A stretch of 35,584 nucleotides of DNA, taken from Mangrovitalea sediminis (GTDB lineage: Bacteria; Pseudomonadota; Gammaproteobacteria; Pseudomonadales; Oleiphilaceae). Positions 18,534 through 26,981 of the stretch are shown here, in pieces (within the stretch, counting starts at the first letter, position 1; every line of letters starts with the position of its first letter). The notes below the pieces were generated by a model. The model saw only the letters and a list, made by a program, of their open reading frames with translations. It was not told the origin of the DNA and searched no databases. The translations under genes were made by a program, and so were the position numbers. The stretch covers positions 1 to 35,584 of the forward strand of contig NZ_NTLB01000009.1 in assembly GCF_002514725.1 (NCBI RefSeq). The letters are read 5' to 3'.

Positions 18534-18951
18534 TGCTATTACCCCTGTCTTCTCATTGCCGAAATGCATGTGTTTATGACGCATCACGCGTTGGCATCAA
18601 TCAAGTCCGAAGTTTGCCGGAATCCGGTAGGAAAACGTCTGTCGATTTCGTCCGGAATGCTCCAGTGTTTGTAAGCCACGCTCAAAAATCAAGGCAACTT
18701 GCTCACGCTGCTATGCTTATTCCTATGATCAGGCGTTGTCGTAGCCAGTGTCTCAGCAATCAATGCACCAAAACCGACTGTTCCAGTAGCAACGTTTCAA
18801 CAACAAGAATCGTCCTCCGGCATTGCCAATGCCCACCCGATGGCGTGATTAGCGCCTCGGATCGCGAGGTGGCGTGTGATGACGCCGTTTCGACCAGGGG
18901 TGCCGCGACGGGTTTCATTACAATTCGTTCACAGATTACGGGAATCGCGAC
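18534..18951. promoter_or_regulatory. Divergent intergenic region between moxR and the NAD-glutamate dehydrogenase
   Basis: About 420 bases without a convincing gene. It should hold both promoters, but I could not place a good -35/-10 pair for either. Visible structures are a hairpin GGCATT-GCC-AATGCC (18819-18833) and two similar inverted repeats, GGCG-N7-CGCC (18842-18856) and GGCG-N8-CGCC (18871-18886), 29 bases apart and roughly 70-110 bases before the dehydrogenase start. TACAAT within 18915-18925 is a possible -10 element without a matching -35. Confidence 0.4.
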
Positions 18952-21900
18952 ATGAATGCGTTAACGGTCACCAGCCGAGAAGATTTTCTTCAACAGTTGG
19001 CGAATGCGTTCAAGGAAAAACTCAGCTCCACCCAAGCCCGAAAAGTGGCTGATTTCTCAGTCCAGTATTTCGCCCATCTGCCGCTCGATGAAATGCTGAT
19101 GCGACGATTCTCGGATACCTACGGCAATGTCCTGGCCGCCTGGCAGTTTCTCCAGCAAAGGGCCGACGGTGAAGCCCTGGTCAGCATCTTCAACCCTGAC
19201 CTGGAAGAAGATGGCTGGCAGTCGACGCACTCTGTGATCTATATCCTCCACCCGAATATCTCCTTCCTGATCGACTCCGTCCGTATTGCCATCAACCAGC
19301 GTGAACTGGGTATTCACACGCTGCATCATTCGATCCTGAAGATCGACCGTGATCGTAACGGTAAGCTCAAGAAGCTTTGCAAAACGATGGATGGCGATGA
19401 GAAGGGCAATCTCGAAGCGCTGATCGTTCTGGAGATCGACCGCCATAGCAATCCAGAGGATCTGCAGGAGTTGCAGGACGCATTGAAGCAGGTACTGGAA
19501 GAGGTCCGGATCGCGGTATCGGACTTCCCGTTGATGCGCGACAAGACCCGCATCCTGCTCGAAGAGCTGAACAACCCTCCGAAAAATTTAAGCCAGGACA
19601 AGATCGAAGAAGCGCGGGCATTCCTGCAGTGGCTTACAGAAGACCACTTCACCTTCCTTGGCTATGACGAATACGATTTTGTTGAGAAGAAGGGCGATAT
19701 CATCGTTCAGCAGGTTCCGGACTCGGAGCTGGGTATTCTGCGATCCCACAACGAACGGCCTTCCCGGGTCAGCATCTCGCAGTTGCCGCAAAAGACACGG
19801 CAGGAGATGACCCGTTCGGATGACCTGTTCATCTTCGCCAAGTCCGCGCAACGGTCCCGGGTTCATCGCCCGGCCTATCCGGACTATATCGCCGTCAAGA
19901 AGTTCGACAGTAAGGGCCGGGTGATCGGTGAGCGCCGTTTCCTCGGCCTGTATACAGCGCGCGTTTACAACGAGCGTCCGGATGAAGTGCCGGTGCTGCG
20001 TCGCAAGGTGATGGAGGTGATTCGCCGTTCCAGCTTTATGCCGGATGACTATGCCGGCAAGGAACTCGATCAGATCCTGGCCGTCTATCCACGTGACGAG
20101 TTGTTCCAGATCGATACCGCCGAGATTCTCGAAGTGGCGCTGGATATCCTGTATATCCAGGAACGACGCAAGATTCGCCTGTTCATGCGCGAGGATGTCT
20201 ACGGGCAGTTCGTGACCTGCCTGGCGTTCTTCCCACGGGATATCTACACCACGGAATTGCGGCTTAAAGCGGAGGCGGTCCTTAGCGAGGCGCTCAAGGC
20301 TCTGGATATCGAATTCAACGTCTACTTCTCCGAGTCGGTGTTGGCAAGGGTCCAATTTACGGTCCGTGTGCCGCCGGAGGAGAACCGTATCCTGCCAGTC
20401 AATGAGGTGCAGGAAAAGGTCATTGAGCTGGCGCAGTCCTGGCGTGACGGACTGCTGGAAGCTTTCTATGAGGCTCACGGCGAAGAGCGCGGTAACCAGC
20501 TCATCCAGCTTTATCAAAATGCCTTTCCCAGCGGATACCGCGACCTGTTTTCACCCCGTCGAGCGGTGATCGATATCGATCACGTTACGCGGGTGAAGGA
20601 TACCGGTCGCCTGGCCATGAGTTTCTACCGGGCGCTGGAAGAGGAAGAGAACACGCTGCACTTCAAACTCTTCCATCCGGACGAGCCCATTCCCCTGTCG
20701 GAAGTGATGCCCATCTTCGAAAACCTGGGCTTCCGGGTACTGGGAGAGCACCCCTTCGAAACGATCGATCGTTCCGGCAAGACTGTCTGGATCCATGATT
20801 TCTCGCTGCAGGCCTATAGCGGCAAGGTGATCGATATTCACCGTATCCGTCCGATTTTCGAAACCCTGTTCGAGAAAGTCTGGTACGGCGAAGCGGAGAA
20901 TGACACCTTCAACCGGCTGGTGCTGGCCTGCTACCTGGACTGGCGTAAGATCGCCATGCTCCGGGCCTATGCCCGCTATATGCGGCAGATCCGCATTTCT
21001 AACAGCCAGGCGTTCATTGCGTCGACGCTGGTCAACCACATGTCGCTGGCGCAGTCGCTGCTGGATTTCTTCGAGGTGCGTTTCAATCCTGCGACCTTCC
21101 AAAGCGAAGCGCAGTGCGCCGCGGCACAGCAGAAACTGGAGTTGGAGTTCAACGCTGGGCTGGACGATGTCGAAAACCTCAGCGAAGACCGGATCCTGCG
21201 GCTGTATCTGGAACTGATCAAGGCCACGATGCGGACCAACTTCTATCAGCCGGATGCGGATGGCAAGGCCAAACCTTATATCAGCTTCAAGTTTAATCCG
21301 TTGGCCATTCCGGATATGCCGCTGCCGGTGCCGATGTTCGAGATCTTCGTCTATTCGCCGCGGGTCGAGGGTGTTCACCTGCGGGGCGGTAAGGTTGCCC
21401 GGGGCGGGTTGCGTTGGTCCGACCGCTTTGAGGATTACCGCACCGAAATCCTGGGGCTGGTCAAGGCTCAGCAGGTTAAGAATGCGGTCATCGTCCCGGT
21501 CGGGGCAAAAGGCGGCTTTGTTGCCAAGCAGTTGCCGGAAGGCGGCGACCGGGATGCAATCCAGAAAGAGGGGATTGAGTCCTACAAGACCTTCATCCAC
21601 GGCCTGCTGGATTTGACCGATAATTTCGTTGACGGCAAGGTGGTGCCGCCGGTGCAGGTTATCCGTCACGATGAGGACGACTATTATCTGGTGGTTGCTG
21701 CGGACAAGGGAACGGCGACGTTCTCCGACATTGCCAACTCGATATCCCAGGAGTTCGGGTTTTGGTTGGGAGATGCATTCGCCTCCGGTGGCAGTAACGG
21801 CTACGACCACAAGAAAATGGGGATTACCGCGCGTGGCGCCTGGGTATCCGTCGAGCGTCATTTCCGTGAGTTGGATATCAACCCGAAACAGGACGATTTC

Positions 21901-23826
21901 ACCGTGGTCGGCATTGGTGACATGTCCGGCGACGTTTTCGGTAACGGGATGCTGTTATCTCGCCACATCAAGCTGGTGGCGGCGTTCAACCACCTGCATA
22001 TCTTCGTCGATCCGAATCCGGATGCAGCGGCCAGTTTTGCCGAGCGGGAGCGCCTCTTCCGTCTGCCGCGTTCGAGCTGGACAGACTACAAGGCTGAGCT
22101 GATTTCCAAGGGTGGCGGTATCTTCAACCGCAGCGCCAAATCGATTCCGATCAGTCCGGAGATGAAAGAAGCCTTCGGCATCAAGGTCGACCGGATGCCG
22201 CCAAATATGCTGATCAACTCACTGTTGCAGGCCGAGGTCGACCTGTTGTGGGTCGGGGGTATCGGGACCTACGTCAAATCCAGTGACGAGACGCACTCCG
22301 AAGTGGGCGATAAGGCCAACGACGGTCTGCGGGTTGATGCCTGCGATTTACGTTGCAAGGTGGTTGGCGAAGGCGGCAACCTGGGCCTGACCCAACTGGC
22401 GCGTATCGAATTCGCCCTCGAGGGCGGCCGGGTCAACACGGACTTCATCGACAATGCCGGTGGTGTGGACTGCTCGGATCATGAGGTCAACGCCAAGATC
22501 CTGCTCAACAGTCTGGTCGCCAACGGCGATCTGACCGAAAAGCAGCGTAACGTTTTCCTTGAACAGATGACCGAGGAAGTGGCCGGACTGGTCCTGCAGA
22601 ATAACTATCGCCAGACACAGGCGATCAGCATTGCTGCGTCGGAGGCCAGGACGCGGATCGAGGAATACCGCCGCCTGATCAGTGGGATGGAAAGTGCCGG
22701 CAAGCTCAACCGGCAACTGGAATTCCTGCCGGATGAGGAACTGATCAATGAACGCAAACTGCATGAGCAGGGCCTGACCCGGCCGGAACTTTCGACGCTG
22801 ATTTCCTACGTTAAAGGCGATCTCAAGCAGGTTCTCAACCAGTCTGATCTGCCGGATATTCCGGGGCTGGCTCCAGAGATTGCCAAGATGTTCCCGGCGG
22901 CGATGGTCAAACGCTTCGGTAAGGAACTGGGCGGACACCAACTGCGACGTGAAATCATTTCCACGCAAATTGCGAACGATATGGTGAACCACATGGGGAT
23001 CACCTATGTGGATCGCCTGCGGCAGTCCACTGGGGCATCGCCGGCCGGTATCGCCCTCGCCTGGATCGTAGCCCGCGATATCTATCGCCTGGATCATTGG
23101 TGGGAAGCGATCGAGGCGCTGGACTTCAAGATTTCCAGCTCCTTGCAGATGCAGTTGATGACAGAGCTGATGCGCCTGATTCGGCGGGCCTCGCGCTGGC
23201 TGTTACGCAATCGCCGTGGTGAGCTGGATCTGGAGCAGCACATGGCACGCTTCTCCGCGCCTATCGGAAAGATTGCGGATGATCTCCCGGGGCACCTCGG
23301 AGAGCAGGCGGCCCGCGAATGGAAGACGCGCTATGACGAGCTGGTCGATCAGGGCGTGCCAGGTGATGTGTCGGGCGTTGTGGCCGGCGCGCCTTATCTT
23401 TATGCGGCGCTGGGCATCGTCGAAGCGCACCATATGACAGGTCTGCCCCTCGAACGTGTGGCGCGTATCTACTATGCGCTGGGCGAGCGCCTGCAACTGA
23501 ACTGGTTCGCTCAAGCCATCAACCGTTTGACTCCGACCACGCACTGGCAGGCTTTGGCGCGCGAGAGCTTCCGGGAGGACTTGGATTGGCAGCAGCGTGC
23601 CTTGACGGTCGGCGTCCTCGGGCAGGGCAGCGAAGAAGAGCCTGAGGTCCTCATCGAACGCTGGGCGGAGAAACATGAACACCTGATCGAGCGTTGGACG
23701 GCGATGCAAACGGAGTTGCGCGGCGTGGTGGATCCGGAGTACGCCATGTTCTCGGTGGCCCTGCGTGAGCTGCTGGATCTGGCTCAGACGACGATTCACG
23801 TGCCCGTCAGCGGCGATCGGGGATAA
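18952..23826 (+). CDS. gdhB: Large NAD-specific glutamate dehydrogenase (about 180 kDa class)
   Basis: The 1624-residue enzyme oxidatively deaminates glutamate to 2-oxoglutarate and ammonium with NAD, a catabolic role linked to arginine and glutamate use. Length and sequence match the Pseudomonas aeruginosa-type NAD-GDH (about 1620 residues). A long N-terminal regulatory part, including ACT-like folds, covers about 1-700. The catalytic core includes SDRFEDYRTEILGL, NAVIVPVGAKGG (844-855), GIGDMSGDVFGNGMLLS (from 987) and GEGGNLGLTQLARIEFALEG (from about 1140). The C-terminal helical domain runs to the end. No frameshift or truncation is seen. The ribosome binding site is weak (GGGA ten bases upstream). 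In Pseudomonas the enzyme is allosterically controlled by arginine and citrate; whether that holds here is inference. No clear ArgR box was found upstream. Confidence 0.95.
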   Translation: MNALTVTSREDFLQQLANAFKEKLSSTQARKVADFSVQYFAHLPLDEMLMRRFSDTYGNVLAAWQFLQQRADGEALVSIFNPDLEEDGWQSTHSVIYILHPNISFLIDSVRIAINQRELGIHTLHHSILKIDRDRNGKLKKLCKTMDGDEKGNLEALIVLEIDRHSNPEDLQELQDALKQVLEEVRIAVSDFPLMRDKTRILLEELNNPPKNLSQDKIEEARAFLQWLTEDHFTFLGYDEYDFVEKKGDIIVQQVPDSELGILRSHNERPSRVSISQLPQKTRQEMTRSDDLFIFAKSAQRSRVHRPAYPDYIAVKKFDSKGRVIGERRFLGLYTARVYNERPDEVPVLRRKVMEVIRRSSFMPDDYAGKELDQILAVYPRDELFQIDTAEILEVALDILYIQERRKIRLFMREDVYGQFVTCLAFFPRDIYTTELRLKAEAVLSEALKALDIEFNVYFSESVLARVQFTVRVPPEENRILPVNEVQEKVIELAQSWRDGLLEAFYEAHGEERGNQLIQLYQNAFPSGYRDLFSPRRAVIDIDHVTRVKDTGRLAMSFYRALEEEENTLHFKLFHPDEPIPLSEVMPIFENLGFRVLGEHPFETIDRSGKTVWIHDFSLQAYSGKVIDIHRIRPIFETLFEKVWYGEAENDTFNRLVLACYLDWRKIAMLRAYARYMRQIRISNSQAFIASTLVNHMSLAQSLLDFFEVRFNPATFQSEAQCAAAQQKLELEFNAGLDDVENLSEDRILRLYLELIKATMRTNFYQPDADGKAKPYISFKFNPLAIPDMPLPVPMFEIFVYSPRVEGVHLRGGKVARGGLRWSDRFEDYRTEILGLVKAQQVKNAVIVPVGAKGGFVAKQLPEGGDRDAIQKEGIESYKTFIHGLLDLTDNFVDGKVVPPVQVIRHDEDDYYLVVAADKGTATFSDIANSISQEFGFWLGDAFASGGSNGYDHKKMGITARGAWVSVERHFRELDINPKQDDFTVVGIGDMSGDVFGNGMLLSRHIKLVAAFNHLHIFVDPNPDAAASFAERERLFRLPRSSWTDYKAELISKGGGIFNRSAKSIPISPEMKEAFGIKVDRMPPNMLINSLLQAEVDLLWVGGIGTYVKSSDETHSEVGDKANDGLRVDACDLRCKVVGEGGNLGLTQLARIEFALEGGRVNTDFIDNAGGVDCSDHEVNAKILLNSLVANGDLTEKQRNVFLEQMTEEVAGLVLQNNYRQTQAISIAASEARTRIEEYRRLISGMESAGKLNRQLEFLPDEELINERKLHEQGLTRPELSTLISYVKGDLKQVLNQSDLPDIPGLAPEIAKMFPAAMVKRFGKELGGHQLRREIISTQIANDMVNHMGITYVDRLRQSTGASPAGIALAWIVARDIYRLDHWWEAIEALDFKISSSLQMQLMTELMRLIRRASRWLLRNRRGELDLEQHMARFSAPIGKIADDLPGHLGEQAAREWKTRYDELVDQGVPGDVSGVVAGAPYLYAALGIVEAHHMTGLPLERVARIYYALGERLQLNWFAQAINRLTPTTHWQALARESFREDLDWQQRALTVGVLGQGSEEEPEVLIERWAEKHEHLIERWTAMQTELRGVVDPEYAMFSVALRELLDLAQTTIHVPVSGDRG

Positions 23827-23960
23827 GAGATCACCAAGCCCCGGCATGGCGGTGCTTGCCTATAGATGGCAAATGCCGTCCAATGCAGGGGCTGTAGGCG
23901 CCGGTACCGACCCACGGTGTGCGGTACTGCGGTTTGTCGATGTTGAAGAGGAATGGATGC

Positions 23961-24647
23961 TTGCTAGAAAATCTCCTGCAACGTAACAAGTCCTGGGCGG
24001 ACGATATCAAGTCCAAGGACGAGCAGTTCTTTATGCGTTTGTCCCAGCAACAGGCGCCGGAGTATCTCTGGATTGGCTGTGCAGATAGCCGCGTGCCGGC
24101 GAACCAGATCGTGGACTTGCTGCCTGGCGAGCTTTTCGTCCACCGTAATGTGGCCAACGTGGTTGTGCACACGGACCTCAACTGCCTGTCGGTGTTGCAG
24201 TTCGCGGTCGACGTCCTCAAGGTGAAGCACGTCATGGTTGTCGGTCATTACGGTTGTGGCGGGGTCAGGGCGGCGCTACGCGATGATGCGCTGGGCCTGA
24301 TCAACAACTGGCTGCGGCATGTCCAGGATGTGCGGGACAAGTATCAGGGGCAGTTGGATGCGCTTACCAGCGAGGACGAGAAAGTCGACCGGCTCTGTGA
24401 GCTGAATGTTATCGAGCAGGTGCGTCATGTCTGCCAGACGACGATTGTCCAGGACGCCTGGCAGCGTGGACAGGAACTCTCGATACACGGTTGGGTGTAC
24501 GCCATCTCCGATGGTCTGGTACGCAATCTCGATATTTGCGTGTCATCCCAGGATCAGCGTGAACCCCATTACCAGCGTGCGCTCAGACGTATCGAAAGTG
24601 GGCAGGTTCAGTCCGGACCCAAGTCTTCGCCAAAGATCCGGACCTGA
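23961..24647 (+). CDS. can: Beta-class carbonic anhydrase
   Basis: The 228-residue enzyme interconverts CO2 and bicarbonate in the cytoplasm. Zinc ligands are all visible: C40 and D42 in WIGCADSRVPANQI, with R44 of the Asp-Arg pair, and H96 and C99 in GHYGCGG. The sequence closely follows E. coli Can (e.g. GELFVHRNVANVVVHTDLNC). I chose TTG at 23961, giving MLENLLQRNKSWAD: AGGA lies eight bases upstream and homologues start at this point. Upstream in-frame ATGs (23919, 23940) lack a ribosome binding site. The last 40 bases overlap the end of the diguanylate cyclase gene on the other strand. Confidence 0.93.
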   Translation: MLENLLQRNKSWADDIKSKDEQFFMRLSQQQAPEYLWIGCADSRVPANQIVDLLPGELFVHRNVANVVVHTDLNCLSVLQFAVDVLKVKHVMVVGHYGCGGVRAALRDDALGLINNWLRHVQDVRDKYQGQLDALTSEDEKVDRLCELNVIEQVRHVCQTTIVQDAWQRGQELSIHGWVYAISDGLVRNLDICVSSQDQREPHYQRALRRIESGQVQSGPKSSPKIRT

Positions 24648-25582
24648 TTGCGGCCACCTTCCTTGGCGGCATAGAGGGCCTTGTCGGACTGCTCCAGCCA
24701 TTGGGTGTAGTCCGACTGGGTGTCATCGACAATGCTGATGCCAAGGCTGATCGTATAGTTTATGTCGCCGGCATGAGTGCTCACTGTCGTGTCGGCGATA
24801 TTTTTGCGGACTCTTTCGCAGAAGATCCGGGCGCCGCGGGCGTCAGTTTCCGGCAGGATCACACCGAACTCCTCTCCGCCATAACGTCCGCCGATGTCCG
24901 TCTGCCGTAAATTCTGGCGCAGGATGCGCGACGTCGTTCGGATGACCTCGTCGCCGGCTTGGTGGCCCCATGTGTCGTTGACCCGCTTGAAATGGTCAAT
25001 ATCGAACATGACGAGCGCGCAGTGATGACGATAACGCCGAAATCTTTCGAACTCATTAACTAACAGCGTTTCCCAGGCGCCTCGATTGAGGAGTCCGGTG
25101 AGTCGGTCGGTCTGGCTCAGCTTTTCCAATTGGGCGTTGGCGCGCTCGAGCGCCTTACGGCCTGCGGCCGTATCGGTGACATCGTAGATGATCAGGCACA
25201 CATGGCTGACGGTCCCGTCGGTGCTGACGAGGGGACTGATCGTCAGATTCTGGTACATGAAGGCTTCGGTGCCCGTAATGGGCCGGTAGTTGCGGAAGCG
25301 GAAAAGATAGGGACGCTGCTCCCAGGAGGTAAAAGCCCGGGTCTTCAAGAGGACCACGGATTCCACTTTGCGTTTCAGCCAGGCGGCAGGGAGTTCCGGG
25401 AAGCGTTCGAACAAATTGTCGCCGCGCGCACGCGATGCCGTAATGCCACTGTGGTTTTCCATGAAACCATTCCAGACGACAATGCGATAGTCCAGGTCGA
25501 GGACGACGAGTCCCACCTCGATGGATTCCAGCATATCCATCATCCAGTGGAATTCGCGAATATCGATCATGCCGTTTGTCAT
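24608..25582 (-). CDS. PAS-GGDEF sensor diguanylate cyclase
   Basis: The 324-residue soluble protein should make cyclic di-GMP from GTP. An N-terminal PAS fold (about 15-140: LESIEVGLVVLDLDYRIVVW) is joined by a helical linker (141-158) to a GGDEF domain (about 159-320). The active site GGEEF (235-239) and the metal-binding Asp in MFDIDHFKRVND (D194) are intact, and RQTD at 226-229 lies exactly five residues before GGEEF, forming a product-inhibition I-site. It has no membrane segments. It starts 11 bases after the receiver-CheC gene, so the two are co-transcribed; this links c-di-GMP output to that regulator. The PAS ligand is unknown. Confidence 0.92.
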   Translation of the reverse strand: MTNGMIDIREFHWMMDMLESIEVGLVVLDLDYRIVVWNGFMENHSGITASRARGDNLFERFPELPAAWLKRKVESVVLLKTRAFTSWEQRPYLFRFRNYRPITGTEAFMYQNLTISPLVSTDGTVSHVCLIIYDVTDTAAGRKALERANAQLEKLSQTDRLTGLLNRGAWETLLVNEFERFRRYRHHCALVMFDIDHFKRVNDTWGHQAGDEVIRTTSRILRQNLRQTDIGGRYGGEEFGVILPETDARGARIFCERVRKNIADTTVSTHAGDINYTISLGISIVDDTQSDYTQWLEQSDKALYAAKEGGRNQVRIFGEDLGPD

Positions 25583-25593
25583 CGTGGTCGTGC

Positions 25594-26607
25594 CTAATCC
25601 ATCAAGTAGTGGAGTTTTTCTTCAAGGGCCGGTATCGAGTCTTCGGTGAAGAGCAGCAGCAAGTCGCAGTCGATGTTATGGCCTTCGATGGCATAGTTGA
25701 TTTCGATACTCAGCATCTTGCGCCAGTGATCGCTTTTCTGTTCCAGCAGATCGCCAATCTGGATGTGCTGGCCAAGTACCGAGGGATGACCCATGCCGAA
25801 GGGGATATCCATCTGATCGGAAAGTCCTTTCAGGAAAGCTCCGGTCAGGATGCTCGACATGTCCATCAGTAGTTCGATTTCCATACCGCTTTTTTCCTCG
25901 GGCTCGTATCGCAACAGCTTGGCCATGTCGTCAAAGCTGGTGTCCGAGAACAGCAGAAGTGCTTCTCCCGAGAGTCCTGCGCCAATAAAACCCTGGCAGA
26001 CGGCAGAGTACGTGTTGTTGTTCTCGGCGACGCTCAGCGCCATCCGCAATTCACTCGCTTCCAGTGTATTGACCTTGGGAATTGGCATTTTGACAAAGAC
26101 GCGTAGCAGCCGCGCGAGAAGGTCGCCTGCGCGGCCCATCGCGACATTGGACAACTCCTGCAGGCAATCGAGCATCGACAGGTTTTCAGGGCTGGTCTCC
26201 GGCGAGGCCGTGGTGATCTGCGTATCCTGCGGTTGATCGTCCCGAAACAGGCCGAACTTTATGAGTAATTCGCGGACCTGGGAGGGATCTGTCGGCTTGC
26301 GAATGAAATCGAGCGCTCCCATTTTTAGAACACGGGCCCGTGCCTCCGGCTGGATGTCGCCGGACACCACAATGACCAGGGCGCCGAGATCTTCGGCAGC
26401 GATGGCGTTCAGCACTTGGTAGCCGTCGAGCTCCGGCATATTCAGGTCGAGGAATAGAAGTTCTCCCTCGCCCGCCCGGAGGCGCTCCAGGCATTCCCTG
26501 CCGTCTGCCGCGTAGTGCAGTTCGATATCCCAGTGTTCGGGTAGCGCGCGCGCCATCTGTTTACGCGCCATGGCTGAATCGTCACAGATAAGGACGTTGA
26601 TCGTCAT
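25594..26607 (-). CDS. Response regulator with C-terminal CheC/CheX-like phosphatase domain
   Basis: The 337-residue protein begins with a CheY-like receiver (1-120) having acidic D9/D10, phospho-acceptor D54 (LFLDLNMPELDG), S82 and K104 (FIRKP). A linker leads to a CheC-like domain (about 140-337). Its first phosphatase motif is intact, D147xxxE151xxN154 in DCLQELSNVAMGRA; the second matching helix reads ELLMDMSS, with Asp and Ser in place of Glu and Asn, so only one active site seems functional. CheC proteins dephosphorylate CheY-type receivers, so the fusion could act on its own or another receiver. It is the first gene of the operon with the diguanylate cyclase and reads from an extended -10 promoter at 26699-26707. 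Confidence 0.85.
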   Translation of the reverse strand: MTINVLICDDSAMARKQMARALPEHWDIELHYAADGRECLERLRAGEGELLFLDLNMPELDGYQVLNAIAAEDLGALVIVVSGDIQPEARARVLKMGALDFIRKPTDPSQVRELLIKFGLFRDDQPQDTQITTASPETSPENLSMLDCLQELSNVAMGRAGDLLARLLRVFVKMPIPKVNTLEASELRMALSVAENNNTYSAVCQGFIGAGLSGEALLLFSDTSFDDMAKLLRYEPEEKSGMEIELLMDMSSILTGAFLKGLSDQMDIPFGMGHPSVLGQHIQIGDLLEQKSDHWRKMLSIEINYAIEGHNIDCDLLLLFTEDSIPALEEKLHYLMD

Positions 26608-26698
26608 GCCTGGCCGGACTCCGGGTATAAGCCCTGATAAGGCTCGGAAATGTCGGTGGGATATGCCATGAGGTCTTGTTTTTGAGTGGATTAGCCTC

Positions 26699-26707
26699 AG
26701 TATAGCA
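26699..26707 (-). promoter_or_regulatory. Extended -10 promoter for the receiver-CheC/diguanylate cyclase operon
   Basis: The minus strand reads TGCTATACT (26707-26699), a good extended -10 element (TGN plus TATACT). No recognisable -35 is present, which is allowed for this promoter type. Transcription would start near 26692, giving a leader of about 85 bases. Confidence 0.45.
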
Positions 26708-26878
26708 GCGGGGTTTTGACATGCCTGGCTCGGTGAGGTCTTGATTCGCAGGCTGTCTCTTTGGGCCAGGCCCCTGAAACGGCAATCATGGTACTAACGT
26801 ACTAATTTATTGATTGGCAATAAAATTTGGGATCAGGGTCAAATTTGTGTAAGGACTCGAATAAAATACTCGGCCCGA

Positions 26879-26921
26879 TGTGACAAGTATCACTCTTTTC
26901 ATGGCCGGCTCTCCCTATAGT
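26879..26921 (+). promoter_or_regulatory. Putative CRP/Vfr-dependent class II promoter
   Basis: TGTGA-CAAGTA-TCACT (26879-26894) matches the CRP/Vfr consensus TGTGA-N6-TCACA with one mismatch. TATAGT at 26916-26921 is a fair -10; no good -35 is seen. With a start site at about 26928 the CRP site is centred at -41.5, the classical class II activator position. The gene it would control starts at 26982, giving a leader of about 54 bases. The geometry is strong; binding is not shown. Confidence 0.6.
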
Positions 26922-26981
26922 CGTAACACTAAAACTAAAAAGCGTTTCCCAGAAAACGTTTCAGAGACCTAAAAACAGCCT

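Larger units (their letters stand above)
26608..26981. other. Intergenic region between the receiver-CheC gene and the secreted protein gene
   Basis: These 374 bases carry no convincing gene. They hold an extended -10 promoter facing left (26699-26707), a perfect inverted repeat AAATTTG/CAAATTT (26823-26829 and 26840-26846), and the CRP-type promoter facing right (26879-26921). Just before the right-hand gene there is a short repeat CGTTTCCCAGA/CGTTTCAGAGA (about 26943-26971). Confidence 0.5.

Noticed and set aside
18625-18760. TGTCGA and TGTCGT words before the glutamate dehydrogenase gene, considered as ArgR boxes.
   Set aside because: The second half of the TGTCGC-N8-AA consensus does not match at either place.
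18485-18955. A 156-codon plus-strand frame before the glutamate dehydrogenase gene.
   Set aside because: It overlaps the moxR start on the other strand, is Cys/Arg/Ser-rich without domain features, and has no start signal.
20551-21861. A 436-codon minus-strand frame inside the glutamate dehydrogenase gene.
   Set aside because: It is antisense to conserved catalytic sequence and has no ribosome binding site or recognisable domain.
23842-23878. CGGCAT...ATGCCG with inner TTGCC/GGCAA after the glutamate dehydrogenase gene, considered as a terminator.
   Set aside because: The left arm has an eight-base bulge and no T-run follows, so I did not call it; it may be a weak structure.
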